Assembly (NCBI RefSeq): GCF_013377085.1
Contig: NZ_JACAAX010000004.1
Span: 62,001-126,000 of the forward strand
Direction: 5' to 3'
Length of the DNA stretch: 64,000 bases
Source of the DNA: Rhodoplanes sp.
Lineage (GTDB): Bacteria > Pseudomonadota > Alphaproteobacteria > Rhizobiales > Xanthobacteraceae
Part shown: in pieces, positions 8,573 through 17,716 of the stretch
How positions within the stretch are numbered: position 1 is the first letter of the stretch
Layout of the letters: the number at the start of each line of letters is the position of its first letter
Made by a program: the position numbers and the translations under genes
The notes under the pieces: model-generated
Database searches by the model: none
Told to the model about the DNA's origin: nothing
Seen by the model: the letters and a program-made list of their open reading frames with translations, nothing else

Positions 8573-9661
8573 TCAGTTGGTCTTGTCGAAGTAGTGCAGC
8601 GCCGCCGAGGTGAGGGCGCCGCCGACCACGCAGGGCAGGCCGAGCGCGACCTGCCCGACGGCGGCCGCGGCGACGCAGCCGAGCGACATGGCGCCTTCGC
8701 CGACATGGCCCCAGAAGGTGAGCTCCTTCCGGCTGTCCGGCCGGTTCTTCTCCAGCGCCCGGATCGCCGCCAGCGCCTCCTTGCGGACGCGCCCGACATC
8801 GACCGTCTCGGCCGCCGCGACCGCGTCCTTCAGCACGGCGGCGGTCGCAGGCGGCTGGCGCGAGACCTCCTCGCGCAGCAGCGCCAGCAAGGCGGGATCG
8901 CGCGACGCATTGGCCACCAGCGTGAACTTGGCCATGCTGCCGACCGTGAGCCGCTCGAGGTCGTCTTGCTCCTGCGACCACGGCAACAGTGCGACGATGC
9001 GGCCGATCGGGCCCGCGTCGCCGGTGGCGAAATAGACGCCCCACAGCGTGTCGAGCACGTCGGGGCCGACGGCGAGCCGCGCCGGCCTGGTCGGCGCGTC
9101 GCCGATCCGCAGCCAGCCGCGCATGCGGGTCCACACCGTGGGGTCGTCCTCGGTCGCGAGCCGCGCCAGGGTCGGCATGCGGTCGTTCACATAAGCTTCG
9201 ATCATGGCGGCGTGCTGCGGCAGACGGGCGGCATTGCGGGCGAGCAGGCCCTTCCAGTCGGGATGGCCCGAATAGGCGATGGCGCGGACGATCACCCAGG
9301 AGTCGGCCTGCGGGAACGGCAGGATGGCGGCGATCAACCGGTCGGCGCGGGTCGGCTGCGCGGCGATCACGCCGGCCAGGAAGCCGACATAGATGCCGGC
9401 GGCGTCCGGCGTCGCCAGTGCGCCGGCCTCGCTCGCCGCCCGGTAGGCGGCCGGCAGGCGTCCCGGATCGGGCCGCGAGCGATAGGCGTGAATCCAGTGC
9501 AGCACGCTCTCCGGCGAGCCGAATGCCGGGGCCGCGCTCGACGCGACGGATGCGGGCGAGCCTAAGGGTCCGGTCGATGCGGTCGCCACCTCGGCGGCCG
9601 TCGCCGCCAGCGGCGAGGCGAGCAGCACGCCCGCCGTCAGGACCGCGATCAGTGATCTCAT
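8573..9661 (-). CDS. secreted protein of unknown function
   Basis: 362-residue protein with a clear signal peptide (MRSLIAVLTAGVLLASPLAATA). The body is helix-rich, and a Gly/Ala-rich hydrophobic segment lies near the C-terminus (MSLGCVAAAAVGQVALGLP). I recognise no family. Repeated patterns such as GRLPAAYRAA and LLARNAARLPQHAAMIEAYV suggest helical-repeat architecture. It converges on the serpin gene with the two stop codons exactly adjacent (8570-8572 and 8573-8575), so the two transcripts may overlap at their 3' ends. The ATG at 9661 is chosen because it opens the signal peptide. Confidence 0.75.
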   Translation of the reverse strand: MRSLIAVLTAGVLLASPLAATAAEVATASTGPLGSPASVASSAAPAFGSPESVLHWIHAYRSRPDPGRLPAAYRAASEAGALATPDAAGIYVGFLAGVIAAQPTRADRLIAAILPFPQADSWVIVRAIAYSGHPDWKGLLARNAARLPQHAAMIEAYVNDRMPTLARLATEDDPTVWTRMRGWLRIGDAPTRPARLAVGPDVLDTLWGVYFATGDAGPIGRIVALLPWSQEQDDLERLTVGSMAKFTLVANASRDPALLALLREEVSRQPPATAAVLKDAVAAAETVDVGRVRKEALAAIRALEKNRPDSRKELTFWGHVGEGAMSLGCVAAAAVGQVALGLPCVVGGALTSAALHYFDKTN

Positions 9662-9902
9662 GCTCGCTCCCTCCGACCGCCTGCGCCGCCGTCCCGGGCG
9701 TCCATGCGGCCTCTTCCCGGGTGTCCAAGGACCAGACCGGAGGGGCGGTTTCGTGGGGCGGAGGTGCCGATTCGATGGCACGATCAGGGCCGGCCCGCGC
9801 GTGTCCCACGGGCCGCAGGCGCGGCGTCTTGGCGCAACGCCGAGAGACGAGCGGCGCATTCCTGCGCGGGCGCTCGAAAGTCAGATCGGTGGGCTAATCG
9901 GA

Positions 9903-10151
9903 TTAGGCGGCGTCGAGCGTGCGGCTGCGGTTCTGCGTCAGCTCGACATAGCGCGCGATGTCCTGCACGCGGCTGTCGCGGCCGTTCATGCTGTCCGTCC
10001 AGATCGTCCGGATCTCGGCTTCGTTCTCGTAGTAATTGATGCTGCGCCATTGGTTGAGCCGGATGCTGCCGTCCGCCAACCGGGTCGCCGAGAACATCAG
10101 CCCGAGCGTGCCGAGCCGGTCCAGAAAGTCCTTGATCCTGAAATCCGACAT
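9903..10151 (-). CDS. small conserved-looking hypothetical protein
   Basis: 82-residue soluble, fairly charged protein (MSDFRIKDFLDRLGTLGLMF...). No known motif or membrane segment is visible. The ATG at 10151 has a purine-rich AGGGAGCGAGG upstream. It reads leftward, 241 bases from the start of the secreted protein at 9661, and may be transcribed with it or alone. Codon use looks like that of its neighbours. Not recognised. Confidence 0.6.
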   Translation of the reverse strand: MSDFRIKDFLDRLGTLGLMFSATRLADGSIRLNQWRSINYYENEAEIRTIWTDSMNGRDSRVQDIARYVELTQNRSRTLDAA

Positions 10152-10452
10152 GGGCCTGCCTCGCTCCCTGATTCGTCAGTGTGAGGCGTTTTCGCGGCAG
10201 GTCAATTTCGAACCACCCTTTTAACAAGATGTTAACTGCGGACAGCCCTCGGCTGTGGCCGACGTGTCACACGCGTCGCTTCGGGCTACCGCAAGGACGC
10301 GTGGCTCGGTCGGCTGGACGACACCACGGGGTCCACGCCGCCGAAATGTCGCGACCATGGTGTGGTGCGGCAAAGGCGCCGCGGGTCGGGAGTGGCGCCG
10401 TCCGGAGCCGCGTGTTAGGTGCAGCCGCCTGCGCCGACGCTTGGAACCTCGC
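10152..10452. other. intergenic region with a 15-bp palindrome
   Basis: 301 bases between the divergent 82-residue gene and yciB. An AT-rich patch contains the inverted repeat TTAACA-AGA-TGTTAA at 10221-10235, about 70 bases from the leftward start. It is a candidate promoter/operator area. The rest of the stretch shows no gene. Confidence 0.45.
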
Positions 10453-11082
10453 ATGCCCGACACCCGCCTGCACCCCGGCCTCAAGGTCGCTCTCGACGTC
10501 GGCCCGCTTGTGCTGTTCTTCGCCGCCAACGCCAAGCTCGGCATCTTCGCCGCGACCGCGACCTTCATGGTCGCCGTTTTGGCGGCGCTCGCAGTGTCCT
10601 GGGTCCTGACCCGCCACCTGCCCCTGATGCCGGTGGTGTCGGCCGTGATCGTCGTCGTCTTCGGCGGGCTGACTCTGGTGCTGCACGACGAGACCTTCAT
10701 CAAGCTCAAGCCGACGCTGATCTACCTGTTGTTCGCCACCGTGCTGGCGGTCGGCCTGTGGCGCGACCGGCCGCTGCTCGCGCTGGTGTTCGACACGGTG
10801 CTCGATCTCACCGACGAGGGCTGGCGGCGACTGACGCTGCGCTGGGCCGTGTTCTTCGCCGTGATGGCGGTGGTCAACGAGCTGGTCTGGCGCACGCAGA
10901 GCACCGACTTCTGGGTCAACTTCAAGCTGTTCGGCTTCGTGCCGCTGACCTTCGCATTCGCGCTGCTGCAGGTACGGCTGCTGTCGCACCATTCGCGCGC
11001 CGAGCAGGCCGCCGGCGAGGCCGCGCCGCCGGCCGCCGAGGCCCCGCAACCGCCGCCCCCACCGCCGCCGCGGCAGCCCTGA
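10453..11082 (+). CDS. yciB: septation protein A / inner membrane protein YciB
   Basis: Five-helix inner-membrane protein of the YciB/IspZ family, linked to envelope integrity and septation through contacts with the divisome and elongasome. Diagnostic blocks are LDVGPLVLFFAAN near the start, LKPTLIYLLFA near 80, and WRRLTLRWAVFF and NELVWRT...FWVNFKLFGF further on. At 209 residues it is longer than Escherichia coli YciB (about 179), owing to an Ala/Pro-rich tail ending in a run of prolines. The ATG at 10453 is fixed by the family N-terminus. In related genomes yciB lies beside ftsY; here they are about 12 kb apart. Confidence 0.9.
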   Translation: MPDTRLHPGLKVALDVGPLVLFFAANAKLGIFAATATFMVAVLAALAVSWVLTRHLPLMPVVSAVIVVVFGGLTLVLHDETFIKLKPTLIYLLFATVLAVGLWRDRPLLALVFDTVLDLTDEGWRRLTLRWAVFFAVMAVVNELVWRTQSTDFWVNFKLFGFVPLTFAFALLQVRLLSHHSRAEQAAGEAAPPAAEAPQPPPPPPPRQP

Positions 11083-11196
11083 AGGCCCGCCGCTCAGGCC
11101 CGATATCGCTTGCAATGGCAGCTCGGGTTTGCGAAGCCGTCCCCTCACGGACGCCGCCGTGCCGCTGCTGCGGCGGCGCGATCAAGCGGACATCTC

Positions 11197-12258
11197 ATGG
11201 CTGAACGGGTTGCACTGATCACCGGCATCACCGGGCAGGACGGTGCCTATCTGGCCGAGTTTCTGCTCGCCAAGGGCTACACGGTGCACGGGCTGCGGCG
11301 GCGATCGTCGTCGTTCAACACCGGGCGGATCGACCATGTCCTGCACGATCCGCACGAGCACGGCGTGCCGCTGACGCTGCACTACGGCGACCTGACGGAC
11401 TCGACCAATCTGCTGCGCGTCGTGCAGGAGACCCAGCCGACCGAGATCTACAATCTCGCGGCGCAGAGCCACGTCGCGGTCTCGTTCGAGACCCCCGAAT
11501 ACACGGCGAACGCCGACGGCATCGGCACGCTGCGCCTGCTCGAGGCGATCCGCATTCTCGGCCTGCAGAAGCAGGTGCGTTTCTATCAGGCCTCGACCTC
11601 GGAGTTCTACGGCCTGGTGCAGGAGACGCCGCAGCGCGAGACGACGCCGTTCTATCCGCGCTCGCCCTATGCGGTCGCCAAGCTGTATGCCTACTGGATC
11701 ACGGTGAACTATCGCGAGGCCTACGGCATCCACGCCTCCAACGGCATCCTGTTCAATCACGAGAGCCCGATCCGCGGCGAGACCTTCGTCACCCGCAAGA
11801 TCACCCGCGCGGCGGCGGCGATCGCGGCCGGCGTGCAGGAGAAGCTCTTTCTCGGCAATCTCGACGCGCGGCGCGACTGGGGCCATGCGCGCGACTATGT
11901 CGAGGGCATGTGGCGGATCGTGCAGCAGAACGAGCCCGGCGACTATGTGCTGGCGACCGGCGAGACCCATATGGTGCGGGAGTTCACCGAGAAGGCCTTC
12001 GCGCGCGCCGGCCTGTCGATCGTCTGGCAGGGCAGCGGCATCGACGAGAAGGGTGTCGATACGGCGACCGGTCGCGTCGTGGTGGAGATCGATCCGCGCT
12101 ACTTCCGGCCCACCGAGGTGCAGCTCCTGCTCGGCGATCCGACCAAGGCGCGCGAGCAGCTCGGCTGGCGCCACCGCATCAGCTTCGACCAGCTCGTCGA
12201 GGAGATGGTCGACGCCGATGTCGTGGCGCTGCGTCGCCACGGCGGCGTGCGGACCTGA
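11197..12258 (+). CDS. gmd: GDP-mannose 4,6-dehydratase
   Basis: NADP-dependent short-chain dehydrogenase-type enzyme that converts GDP-mannose to GDP-4-keto-6-deoxymannose, the first step to GDP-fucose, GDP-rhamnose or GDP-perosamine for surface polysaccharide. The Rossmann motif is [11 protein letters not shown] at residues 9-19. [11 protein letters not shown] and the catalytic Tyr/Lys of YAVAK follow. [20 protein letters not shown] is diagnostic of Gmd. The 353-residue length is slightly shorter than usual (about 370) but complete. No GDP-fucose synthase or glycosyltransferase is nearby, so its pathway partners lie elsewhere. Confidence 0.95.
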   Translation: MAERVALITGITGQDGAYLAEFLLAKGYTVHGLRRRSSSFNTGRIDHVLHDPHEHGVPLTLHYGDLTDSTNLLRVVQETQPTEIYNLAAQSHVAVSFETPEYTANADGIGTLRLLEAIRILGLQKQVRFYQASTSEFYGLVQETPQRETTPFYPRSPYAVAKLYAYWITVNYREAYGIHASNGILFNHESPIRGETFVTRKITRAAAAIAAGVQEKLFLGNLDARRDWGHARDYVEGMWRIVQQNEPGDYVLATGETHMVREFTEKAFARAGLSIVWQGSGIDEKGVDTATGRVVVEIDPRYFRPTEVQLLLGDPTKAREQLGWRHRISFDQLVEEMVDADVVALRRHGGVRT

Positions 12259-12316
12259 CGCGGGTCCGCGCCGCGCTGAAGAGTCCGATCGGTGTCGATG
12301 GCAGCGGCCGGCCCGG

Positions 12317-12640
12317 TCAGAACGGTCGCGTCGGACCCGGGCCGATATGCCAGTCGCGCTTGAAGCCGGTGAGACGGCCCTTGCGGAACTGCAGATAGAC
12401 GAGCCCGTCGACCGGGGTGAGGCCGGGCGTCGCCGCCGGCAGCCGGGCGACGAAGACCTCGGAGCCGGGGCGCCCGGCGATGGGTTGGAGCGGCACGCCG
12501 AGCGCCGCGGATGCGGCGGCCGGCGTCATGCCGAGCTCGAGCGGCACCGTGTTGGGCGCCGTGGTCGGCGGCGTCATGCAGCCGCCGAGCCAAGCCGCGC
12601 AGGCCAACGCGCCAGCCAGACCGACGATCCCGCGTCTCAT
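12317..12640 (-). CDS. small lipoprotein
   Basis: 107-residue protein with a lipoprotein signal: the N-terminus MRRGIVGLAGALACAAWLGG is followed by C21, the lipidated cysteine of the lipobox LGGC. The mature part contains LELGMTPAAASAALGVPL, like the helix-hairpin opening of SmpA/BamE-type small outer-membrane lipoproteins, and a short beta region (DGLVYLQFRKGRLTGF). A BamE-like fold is only a suggestion. It lies downstream of the L,D-transpeptidase on the same strand, with a terminator between the two. Confidence 0.7.
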   Translation of the reverse strand: MRRGIVGLAGALACAAWLGGCMTPPTTAPNTVPLELGMTPAAASAALGVPLQPIAGRPGSEVFVARLPAATPGLTPVDGLVYLQFRKGRLTGFKRDWHIGPGPTRPF

Positions 12641-12712
12641 GATGCCGTCCCCCTCGCGACGATCGTGCGGCAGGCCCGTGCCCCGGTCAACCGCGCGGCG
12701 CGGGTCGTCCGG

Positions 12713-12746
12713 CGGAAACAAAACGGCCGGGCGAAACGCCCGGCCG
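12713..12746 (-). terminator. intrinsic terminator of the L,D-transpeptidase gene
   Basis: On the minus strand a 10-bp GC stem (CGGCCGGGCG/CGCCCGGCCG, loop TTT) is followed directly by TTTTGTTT. It lies 43 bases past the stop of the L,D-transpeptidase gene. Confidence 0.8.
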
Positions 12747-12789
12747 TGGATCCAGATCGCGTGCAAGTCCGCCGCCCAGCGGCTCGACG

Positions 12790-14049
12790 TCAGCGAAGCA
12801 CCTGCGGCAGGCCGGCGCTGTGCGGGACCTGTCCGCGGCTCGGCATCTGGGCGCCGCTCGACGACTTGCCGCTCGGCTTCACCACCACGCGGGTGCCGAC
12901 GCCGACGCGGCGGTAGAGATCCTCGATATCCTCGTTCACCAGGCGAATGCAGCCCGACGACACGAAGGTGCCGATGGTCGAGGGCTGGTTGGTGCCGTGA
13001 ATGCGGTAGACGGTCTTGCCGAGATAGAGTGCGCGCGCCCCCATCGGGTTGCTCTCGCCGCCGGCCATGAAGCGCGGCAGGTAGGGCTGGCGCTCGATCA
13101 TCTCGGTCGGCGGGTGCCAGTCCGGCCACTCCGCCATGCGGGTGACGCGCTCGACGCCCGACCAAGTGAAGCCCTCGCGGCCGACGCCGATGCCGTAGCG
13201 CATCGCCTTGCCGTTGCCGAGAACGAGATAGAGGTAGGTGTTGGGCGTGTCGACGATCAGGGTGCCGGCCGGCTCGGAGGTGGGAAAGTCCACCACTTGG
13301 CGCTTGAACTGCGCCGGCAACTCCTTCCGCTCGCCGACCTCGGGCTGATAGTCGGGCGGCAGCGCCGCATAGCCCTGGCCGCCACCGGAGGCGGGCGGGA
13401 TCGCGCCGACCGGGGCGCGGTCGGCCTCCTGGGGCCGGGCCCCGTAGGGCTGGGTTCCGTAGCCGGGGGCGGGCGTTCCGTAGCCGGGCTGCGGAGCCGC
13501 ATAGGTCGGGCTCGCGGGCGCTCCGTATCCGGGGGCCGGAGCCGCATAGCCGGGCTGCGGCAGGCCACCGCCGATATCGCCGGGCGGCCGCATCGGCCCC
13601 TCGGCGGCGCCGGGTGCGGCATAGCGGGGCGCCGGGCCGGGCGGGCCCGACTCTGGAACCGCATAGGTGTCGCGGTACTGCGGCAGGCGCGGCGGCTCGC
13701 GATAGAGGGACGGCGGCGTGTCACGATAAGGCGACGAGGCGGGCGGCGGGGCGCTGCGCGAATAGTCGACCGCGCCGGGCGGCGGCAGCGGCTGGCTCTC
13801 GTAGGGGACCGGGGCGGCGGCCGGATGGCCGCTCAGGTCGGCGCCGCCGGGCGCCGGATAGCCGGCCGGGACATCGTCGTCGTCCTCGTCCATGACGGGC
13901 GCGCCGCCATACGGGCCGGGCACCGCATAGGAACCGGGCGAGCGATACGAGCCGGGCGGATAGGACTGGGCGGTGGCGTCCACGGCCGACGCGGCAAACG
14001 TCGTCGCGGCGAAGCCGGCGGCCAGCAGGACCAGACAGGTTGCGCGCAA
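12790..14049 (-). CDS. secreted L,D-transpeptidase (YkuD) with a Pro/Tyr/Gly-rich linker
   Basis: Periplasmic YkuD-family L,D-transpeptidase that makes 3-3 peptidoglycan cross-links or attaches proteins to peptidoglycan. The catalytic block runs from H351 (HGTNQPSTIG) to C367 (SSGCIRL). I place the start at TTG 14049: it opens a clear signal peptide (RATCLVLLAAGFAATTFA) and is preceded by GAGGGGGA at 7 bases. In-frame codons further upstream give no signal. Residues about 30-240 are low-complexity, rich in Pro, Tyr and Gly, with repeated PGYG/PQPGYG units, probably a flexible wall-spanning tether. The total is 419 residues. Confidence 0.88.
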   Translation of the reverse strand: MRATCLVLLAAGFAATTFAASAVDATAQSYPPGSYRSPGSYAVPGPYGGAPVMDEDDDDVPAGYPAPGGADLSGHPAAAPVPYESQPLPPPGAVDYSRSAPPPASSPYRDTPPSLYREPPRLPQYRDTYAVPESGPPGPAPRYAAPGAAEGPMRPPGDIGGGLPQPGYAAPAPGYGAPASPTYAAPQPGYGTPAPGYGTQPYGARPQEADRAPVGAIPPASGGGQGYAALPPDYQPEVGERKELPAQFKRQVVDFPTSEPAGTLIVDTPNTYLYLVLGNGKAMRYGIGVGREGFTWSGVERVTRMAEWPDWHPPTEMIERQPYLPRFMAGGESNPMGARALYLGKTVYRIHGTNQPSTIGTFVSSGCIRLVNEDIEDLYRRVGVGTRVVVKPSGKSSSGAQMPSRGQVPHSAGLPQVLR

Positions 14050-14431
14050 AAACTCATCCCCCTCGAATTCAAGCTCGATTTTGCTCGCCTTGTGGGAAGA
14101 AGATAGGGCAGGAACAAGGCGGAAAATGGCGTCGGCGACCTGTCGAGACTGCATCCCAACCCTGAGAATTTGGTAAAGGGACAGCAAATCCGCACCGCCA
14201 CACCGCCCGCATCCTCAATGCGGTGCCACCGTACCAGGAGAGAGCCGGCGAGCGGCGGCACCATACCGTTCCGGCCGCGATTCGGGTGATGAATTGCGGC
14301 GCGATATGCGCTAGCTGTCGCGCCGACCTTCGGGGACGCGTGTCCCGGCCCGCCACCTCCGGCACCCGACCAGGCCGCGCGGCGACCTCCGATTGCCGTC
14401 CTGCCCGCATGATCCGCACCAGGAGAGCCCC
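14050..14431. other. divergent intergenic region, no gene seen
   Basis: 382 bases between the leftward L,D-transpeptidase and rightward ubiX. Short AT-rich patches (around 14160-14190) may hold promoters, but no convincing -35/-10 pair or operator was found. Open frames here lack homology and start signals. Confidence 0.4.
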
Positions 14432-15037
14432 ATGACCGCGACGCCGCGCCGCCTGATCGTCGGGATCAGCGGCGCCTCCGGCATCGTCTACGGGGTGCGG
14501 CTGCTCGAGATCCTGCGGCGGACCGACATCCAGACCCATCTGGTGGTCAGCAGCGCCGCCAAGGTGACGCTGTCGCTGGAGACCGAGCTGACGCTGCCCG
14601 ATCTTCTGGCGCTCGCCGACGTGGTCTACCCGACCAACGACATCGGCGCCGCGATCTCCTCGGGCTCGTTCCGCACCGAGGGCATGATCGTCTGCCCGTG
14701 CTCGATGCGCACGCTGGCCGAGATCGCCAACGGCATCACCGCCTCGCTGTTGTCGCGCGCCGCCGACGTGGTGCTGAAGGAACGCCGCCGGCTGGTGCTG
14801 GTCGCCCGCGAGACGCCGCTGCATCTCGGCCACCTGCGCAACATGGCGGCCGTCACCGAGATGGGCGCCATCGTCTATCCGCCGGTGCCGGCCATGTATG
14901 CCAAGCCCGTCTCGATCGACGAGATGATCGACCACACGGTCGGCCGGGCGCTCGACCTGTTCGGCATCGACACCGGCACGGTGCGGCGCTGGCGCGAGCC
15001 GCCCGACGAGCCGGGCGGCGAGCCGAACGGCGTGTGA
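14432..15037 (+). CDS. ubiX: flavin prenyltransferase UbiX
   Basis: Joins dimethylallyl phosphate to FMN to make the prenylated flavin cofactor of UbiD-type decarboxylases, used in ubiquinone synthesis. The 201 residues contain the family marks: VGISGASGIVYGVRLLE at the start, VSSAAKVT near 45, SGSFRTEGMIVCPCSMRTLAEIA near 80-100, and KERRRLVLVARETPLHLGHLRNM near 125-145. The ATG at 14432 follows AGGAGA. No ubiD is adjacent. Confidence 0.95.
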   Translation: MTATPRRLIVGISGASGIVYGVRLLEILRRTDIQTHLVVSSAAKVTLSLETELTLPDLLALADVVYPTNDIGAAISSGSFRTEGMIVCPCSMRTLAEIANGITASLLSRAADVVLKERRRLVLVARETPLHLGHLRNMAAVTEMGAIVYPPVPAMYAKPVSIDEMIDHTVGRALDLFGIDTGTVRRWREPPDEPGGEPNGV

Positions 15038-15058
15038 CGGCGTCTGCGTCCCGCCGAC

Positions 15059-15084
15059 GCCGAGCGCCCGGACCGGCGCTCGGC
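15059..15084 (+). terminator. stem-loop after ubiX
   Basis: Arms GCCGAGCGCC and GGCGCTCGGC form a perfect 10-bp stem 21 bases past the ubiX stop and before the convergent dehydratase gene. There is no T-run, so it may be a factor-assisted or bidirectional terminator. Confidence 0.4.
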
Positions 15085-15125
15085 GCCGTCCGGGGCAAGG
15101 TTTCAGCCCCTTCGGCCTGCAGGCT

Positions 15126-16289
15126 TCACTGATCGATGACGAAGCCGTCGAAGTGCGGCCGCATCGAGATCGGCTTGGACAGCGGCGGCCGGATCTTCTG
15201 GGCGTCCGGCAGCAGGTTCATGCCCAGGCCCGGCGTCGACGGAATGTCGACGAAGCCGTTCTTCGGCAGCGGCACCGTGTCGACGATGTTGCTGCCGAGA
15301 TGGATCGGCAGCGACTCGAAGGTGCCGGCCTCGAAGCCGGTCGAGTACTCCTGGATGGCGAAGTTCGGGATCGCGGCGTCGAGCTGCAGGCAGGCCGCGA
15401 GGCCGATCGGCGACAGCGGGTTGTGCGGCACGATCTGCACGTTGTGCGCCTCCGCCATCGCGGCGACCTTGCGGGCGCCCGTGATGCCGCCGCACACGCA
15501 GGGGTCGACCCGGGCGTACTCGGCGCTGTTGCGGGACATGATCGCCTGGAACTCGTAGATCGTGGTGAAGCGCTCGCCGGTGGCGATCGGCACCTGGATC
15601 TTCTCGGCGACCCGCGCCATCTGGTCCGGGCTTTCGGGGCGCACCGGATCCTCGATGAACATCGGGTGGTACTGCTCGATGCCGCGGGCGAACACGATCG
15701 CCTCGGCCGGGGTGAGCCGGCGGTGCAGCTCGATCAGCAGGTCGACGCGGTCGCCCACCACCTCGCGCATGCGGCGGACATTGTCGATCGCGTCCCGCAT
15801 CTTCTTGATGTGGGTCTTGAACCAGACCTTGTCGTTGCCCTCGTCGAGGAACGGGTTGAGGTGGCCGAAGGCGGTGAAGCCCGCCTCCATCTTGCGATGG
15901 CACTCGTCGAGGATCTTCTCGATGTTGCTCTCGTAGATGTGCCCGTAGATGCGGGCCTTGGTGCGCACCGGCCCGCCGAGAAGCTGGTAGATCGGCACGT
16001 TCAGGGCCTTGCCCTTGATGTCCCACAGGGCGATGTCGATCGCCGCGATGCCGGAATTGATGGCGATGCCCTGGAAGTAGCCGAAGCGGTGCATCACGTT
16101 CCAGTGGTGCTCGATCGCGAACGGGTCCTTGCCGACCAGGTATTCGGCGAAGCGGGTGATGGCGGCGCTCGACGCCTCGAGCTGGCCCCAGGAGCCGCCC
16201 TCGCCGACGCCGACGATGCCGTCGTCGGTCTCGACGCGGGCGAACATGAACTGCCCGACATGGAGCGGTTCGACCTTGGTGATCTTCAT
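15126..16289 (-). CDS. enolase-superfamily sugar-acid dehydratase (galactonate dehydratase-like)
   Basis: 387-residue member of the mandelate racemase/muconate lactonising subgroup, closest in pattern to DgoD/ManD acid-sugar dehydratases, which remove water from an aldonic acid to give a 2-keto-3-deoxy acid. Metal and catalytic residues line up: E187/H189 (ELH), E213 (FIEDP), E239 (ATGER), H289 (PHNP) and E314 (IQE). The first ligand is Glu where DgoD has Asp. The gene is 47 bases downstream of the MHS transporter on the same strand and close to a LacI regulator, so the transporter probably brings in the substrate. The exact sugar acid is not determinable. Confidence 0.85.
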   Translation of the reverse strand: MKITKVEPLHVGQFMFARVETDDGIVGVGEGGSWGQLEASSAAITRFAEYLVGKDPFAIEHHWNVMHRFGYFQGIAINSGIAAIDIALWDIKGKALNVPIYQLLGGPVRTKARIYGHIYESNIEKILDECHRKMEAGFTAFGHLNPFLDEGNDKVWFKTHIKKMRDAIDNVRRMREVVGDRVDLLIELHRRLTPAEAIVFARGIEQYHPMFIEDPVRPESPDQMARVAEKIQVPIATGERFTTIYEFQAIMSRNSAEYARVDPCVCGGITGARKVAAMAEAHNVQIVPHNPLSPIGLAACLQLDAAIPNFAIQEYSTGFEAGTFESLPIHLGSNIVDTVPLPKNGFVDIPSTPGLGMNLLPDAQKIRPPLSKPISMRPHFDGFVIDQ

Positions 16290-16336
16290 CGTGATTCCCC
16301 TTGATGGTCTTGTCGGTGGCCGCGAGCCGATGCGCG

Positions 16337-17716
16337 TCACCGCGCCGTGGCGGGTGCTGCCGCGCCCGGCGCACTCGTCTCGGGCGCCGACTCGTCGTCG
16401 GCGTCCTCGGTCGTGTAGTGCAGCGGCACGCCACGCGTCTCCGGGCCGAGGAAGACCGAGACGGCGGTGATCACCGCGAGCGCCACCACGTACCAGGCGA
16501 CGAGATGCGGCGAGCCGTCGCCGGCGGCCAGCAGGGCGATGGCGATCATCGGCGCGAGGCCGCCGGCGATCGGCGAGGTGACCTCGCGGGCGAGCGCGAA
16601 GCCCGAGTAGCGGACGCGGGCCGGGAACATCTCGGCGAGCCACGGGCTCTGCGCCGACGTCATCATGGTCTTGGCGATCGACGAGACCAGGAACAGGCCG
16701 AGATAGATCAGCAGCTCGTTCTTGGTCTGCAGCAGGTAGAAGAACGGGAACACCGAGAGGCCCGACAACAGCGCGCCGGCGATGTAGACCGGCTTGCGGC
16801 CGATCTGGTCGGACAGCCAGCCGAAGCCCGGCACGGTGACGAACTGCGCCGTGGTCGAGAACATCAGCGCCGTCACGATCATGTCGCGCGACATGCCGAG
16901 CTGCTTGGTGACGTAGACGATGACGAAGGACTCGTAGACATAGGCGAGCGAGTTGTCGCCGAGCCGGGCGCCCCAGGCGCACAGCAGCGGCTTCAGCGAG
17001 GTGCGGAACACCTCCTTGATCGGCGCGCGCGAGCGCTTGTTGCGCGCCTTCAGCTCCTCGAAGATCGGCGTCTCCTTCAGGGTGGCGCGGAACACCATGC
17101 CGATCGCGACCACGATGGCGCTGAGCAGGAACGGGATGCGCCAGCCCCAGTCCTCGAACTGCTCGTGCGACAGGAGCGAGGACAGCCGGAAGGTGACGAG
17201 CGACAGCAGCAGGCCGAGCGCGACGCCCATATAGGGGGCGGCGCCATAGAGGCCGCGGCGGTTCGGCGGCGCGTACTCGACCACCATCAGCACCGCGCCG
17301 GCGTATTCGGCGCCGGACCCCAGTCCCTGCAGGGCGCGCAGGATGCACAGCAGGATCGGCGCGACGATGCCGATGCTGGCGTAGCTCGGCAGCAGGCCCA
17401 TGGCCGTGGTCGAGCCGCCCATCAGCAGCAGCGTGGTGATCAGCACGAACTTGCGGCCCAGGCGGTCGCCGAGATGGCCGAAGATGACGCTGCCGAACGG
17501 CCGCACGAAGAAGCCGATCGCGAAGGTCGCGAAGGCAAGCAGGGTGCCGGTGAGCTGGTCGTAGGAGGGGAAGAAAAGCTTGTTGAAGATGGTCGCCGCG
17601 GCGGTCGCGTAGAGATAATAGTCGTACCATTCGACCGCGGTGCCGATGATGGCGCTCAGGGTGGCGTTACGGACCGCCCGGCGGACCTCGGGATCCTGAC
17701 TCGATAGCTGCTCCAC
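16337..17716 (-). CDS. MHS-family MFS transporter (metabolite:H+ symporter)
   Basis: 459-residue twelve-helix transporter of the metabolite:H+ symporter branch of the major facilitator superfamily (KgtP, ShiA and ProP relatives). Diagnostic blocks are GTAVEWYDYYLYATAAA near residue 25, FFVRPFGSVIFGHLGDRLGRK near 70-90, and RALQGLGSGAEYAGAVLMVVEYAP near 125-150. It starts at 17716 beside the LacI-type operator region and precedes the enolase-superfamily gene, so the two form a transport-and-catabolism operon. The substrate is probably a carboxylate or sugar acid. Confidence 0.9.
   Translation of the reverse strand: MEQLSSQDPEVRRAVRNATLSAIIGTAVEWYDYYLYATAAATIFNKLFFPSYDQLTGTLLAFATFAIGFFVRPFGSVIFGHLGDRLGRKFVLITTLLLMGGSTTAMGLLPSYASIGIVAPILLCILRALQGLGSGAEYAGAVLMVVEYAPPNRRGLYGAAPYMGVALGLLLSLVTFRLSSLLSHEQFEDWGWRIPFLLSAIVVAIGMVFRATLKETPIFEELKARNKRSRAPIKEVFRTSLKPLLCAWGARLGDNSLAYVYESFVIVYVTKQLGMSRDMIVTALMFSTTAQFVTVPGFGWLSDQIGRKPVYIAGALLSGLSVFPFFYLLQTKNELLIYLGLFLVSSIAKTMMTSAQSPWLAEMFPARVRYSGFALAREVTSPIAGGLAPMIAIALLAAGDGSPHLVAWYVVALAVITAVSVFLGPETRGVPLHYTTEDADDESAPETSAPGAAAPATAR

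Noticed and set aside
15126-17630. A possible 834-codon fusion of dehydratase and transporter
   Set aside because: The frame stays open through the transporter gene only by chance. The dehydratase has its own ATG at 16289 with AAGGGGA upstream, and the transporter is read in another frame with full family motifs.
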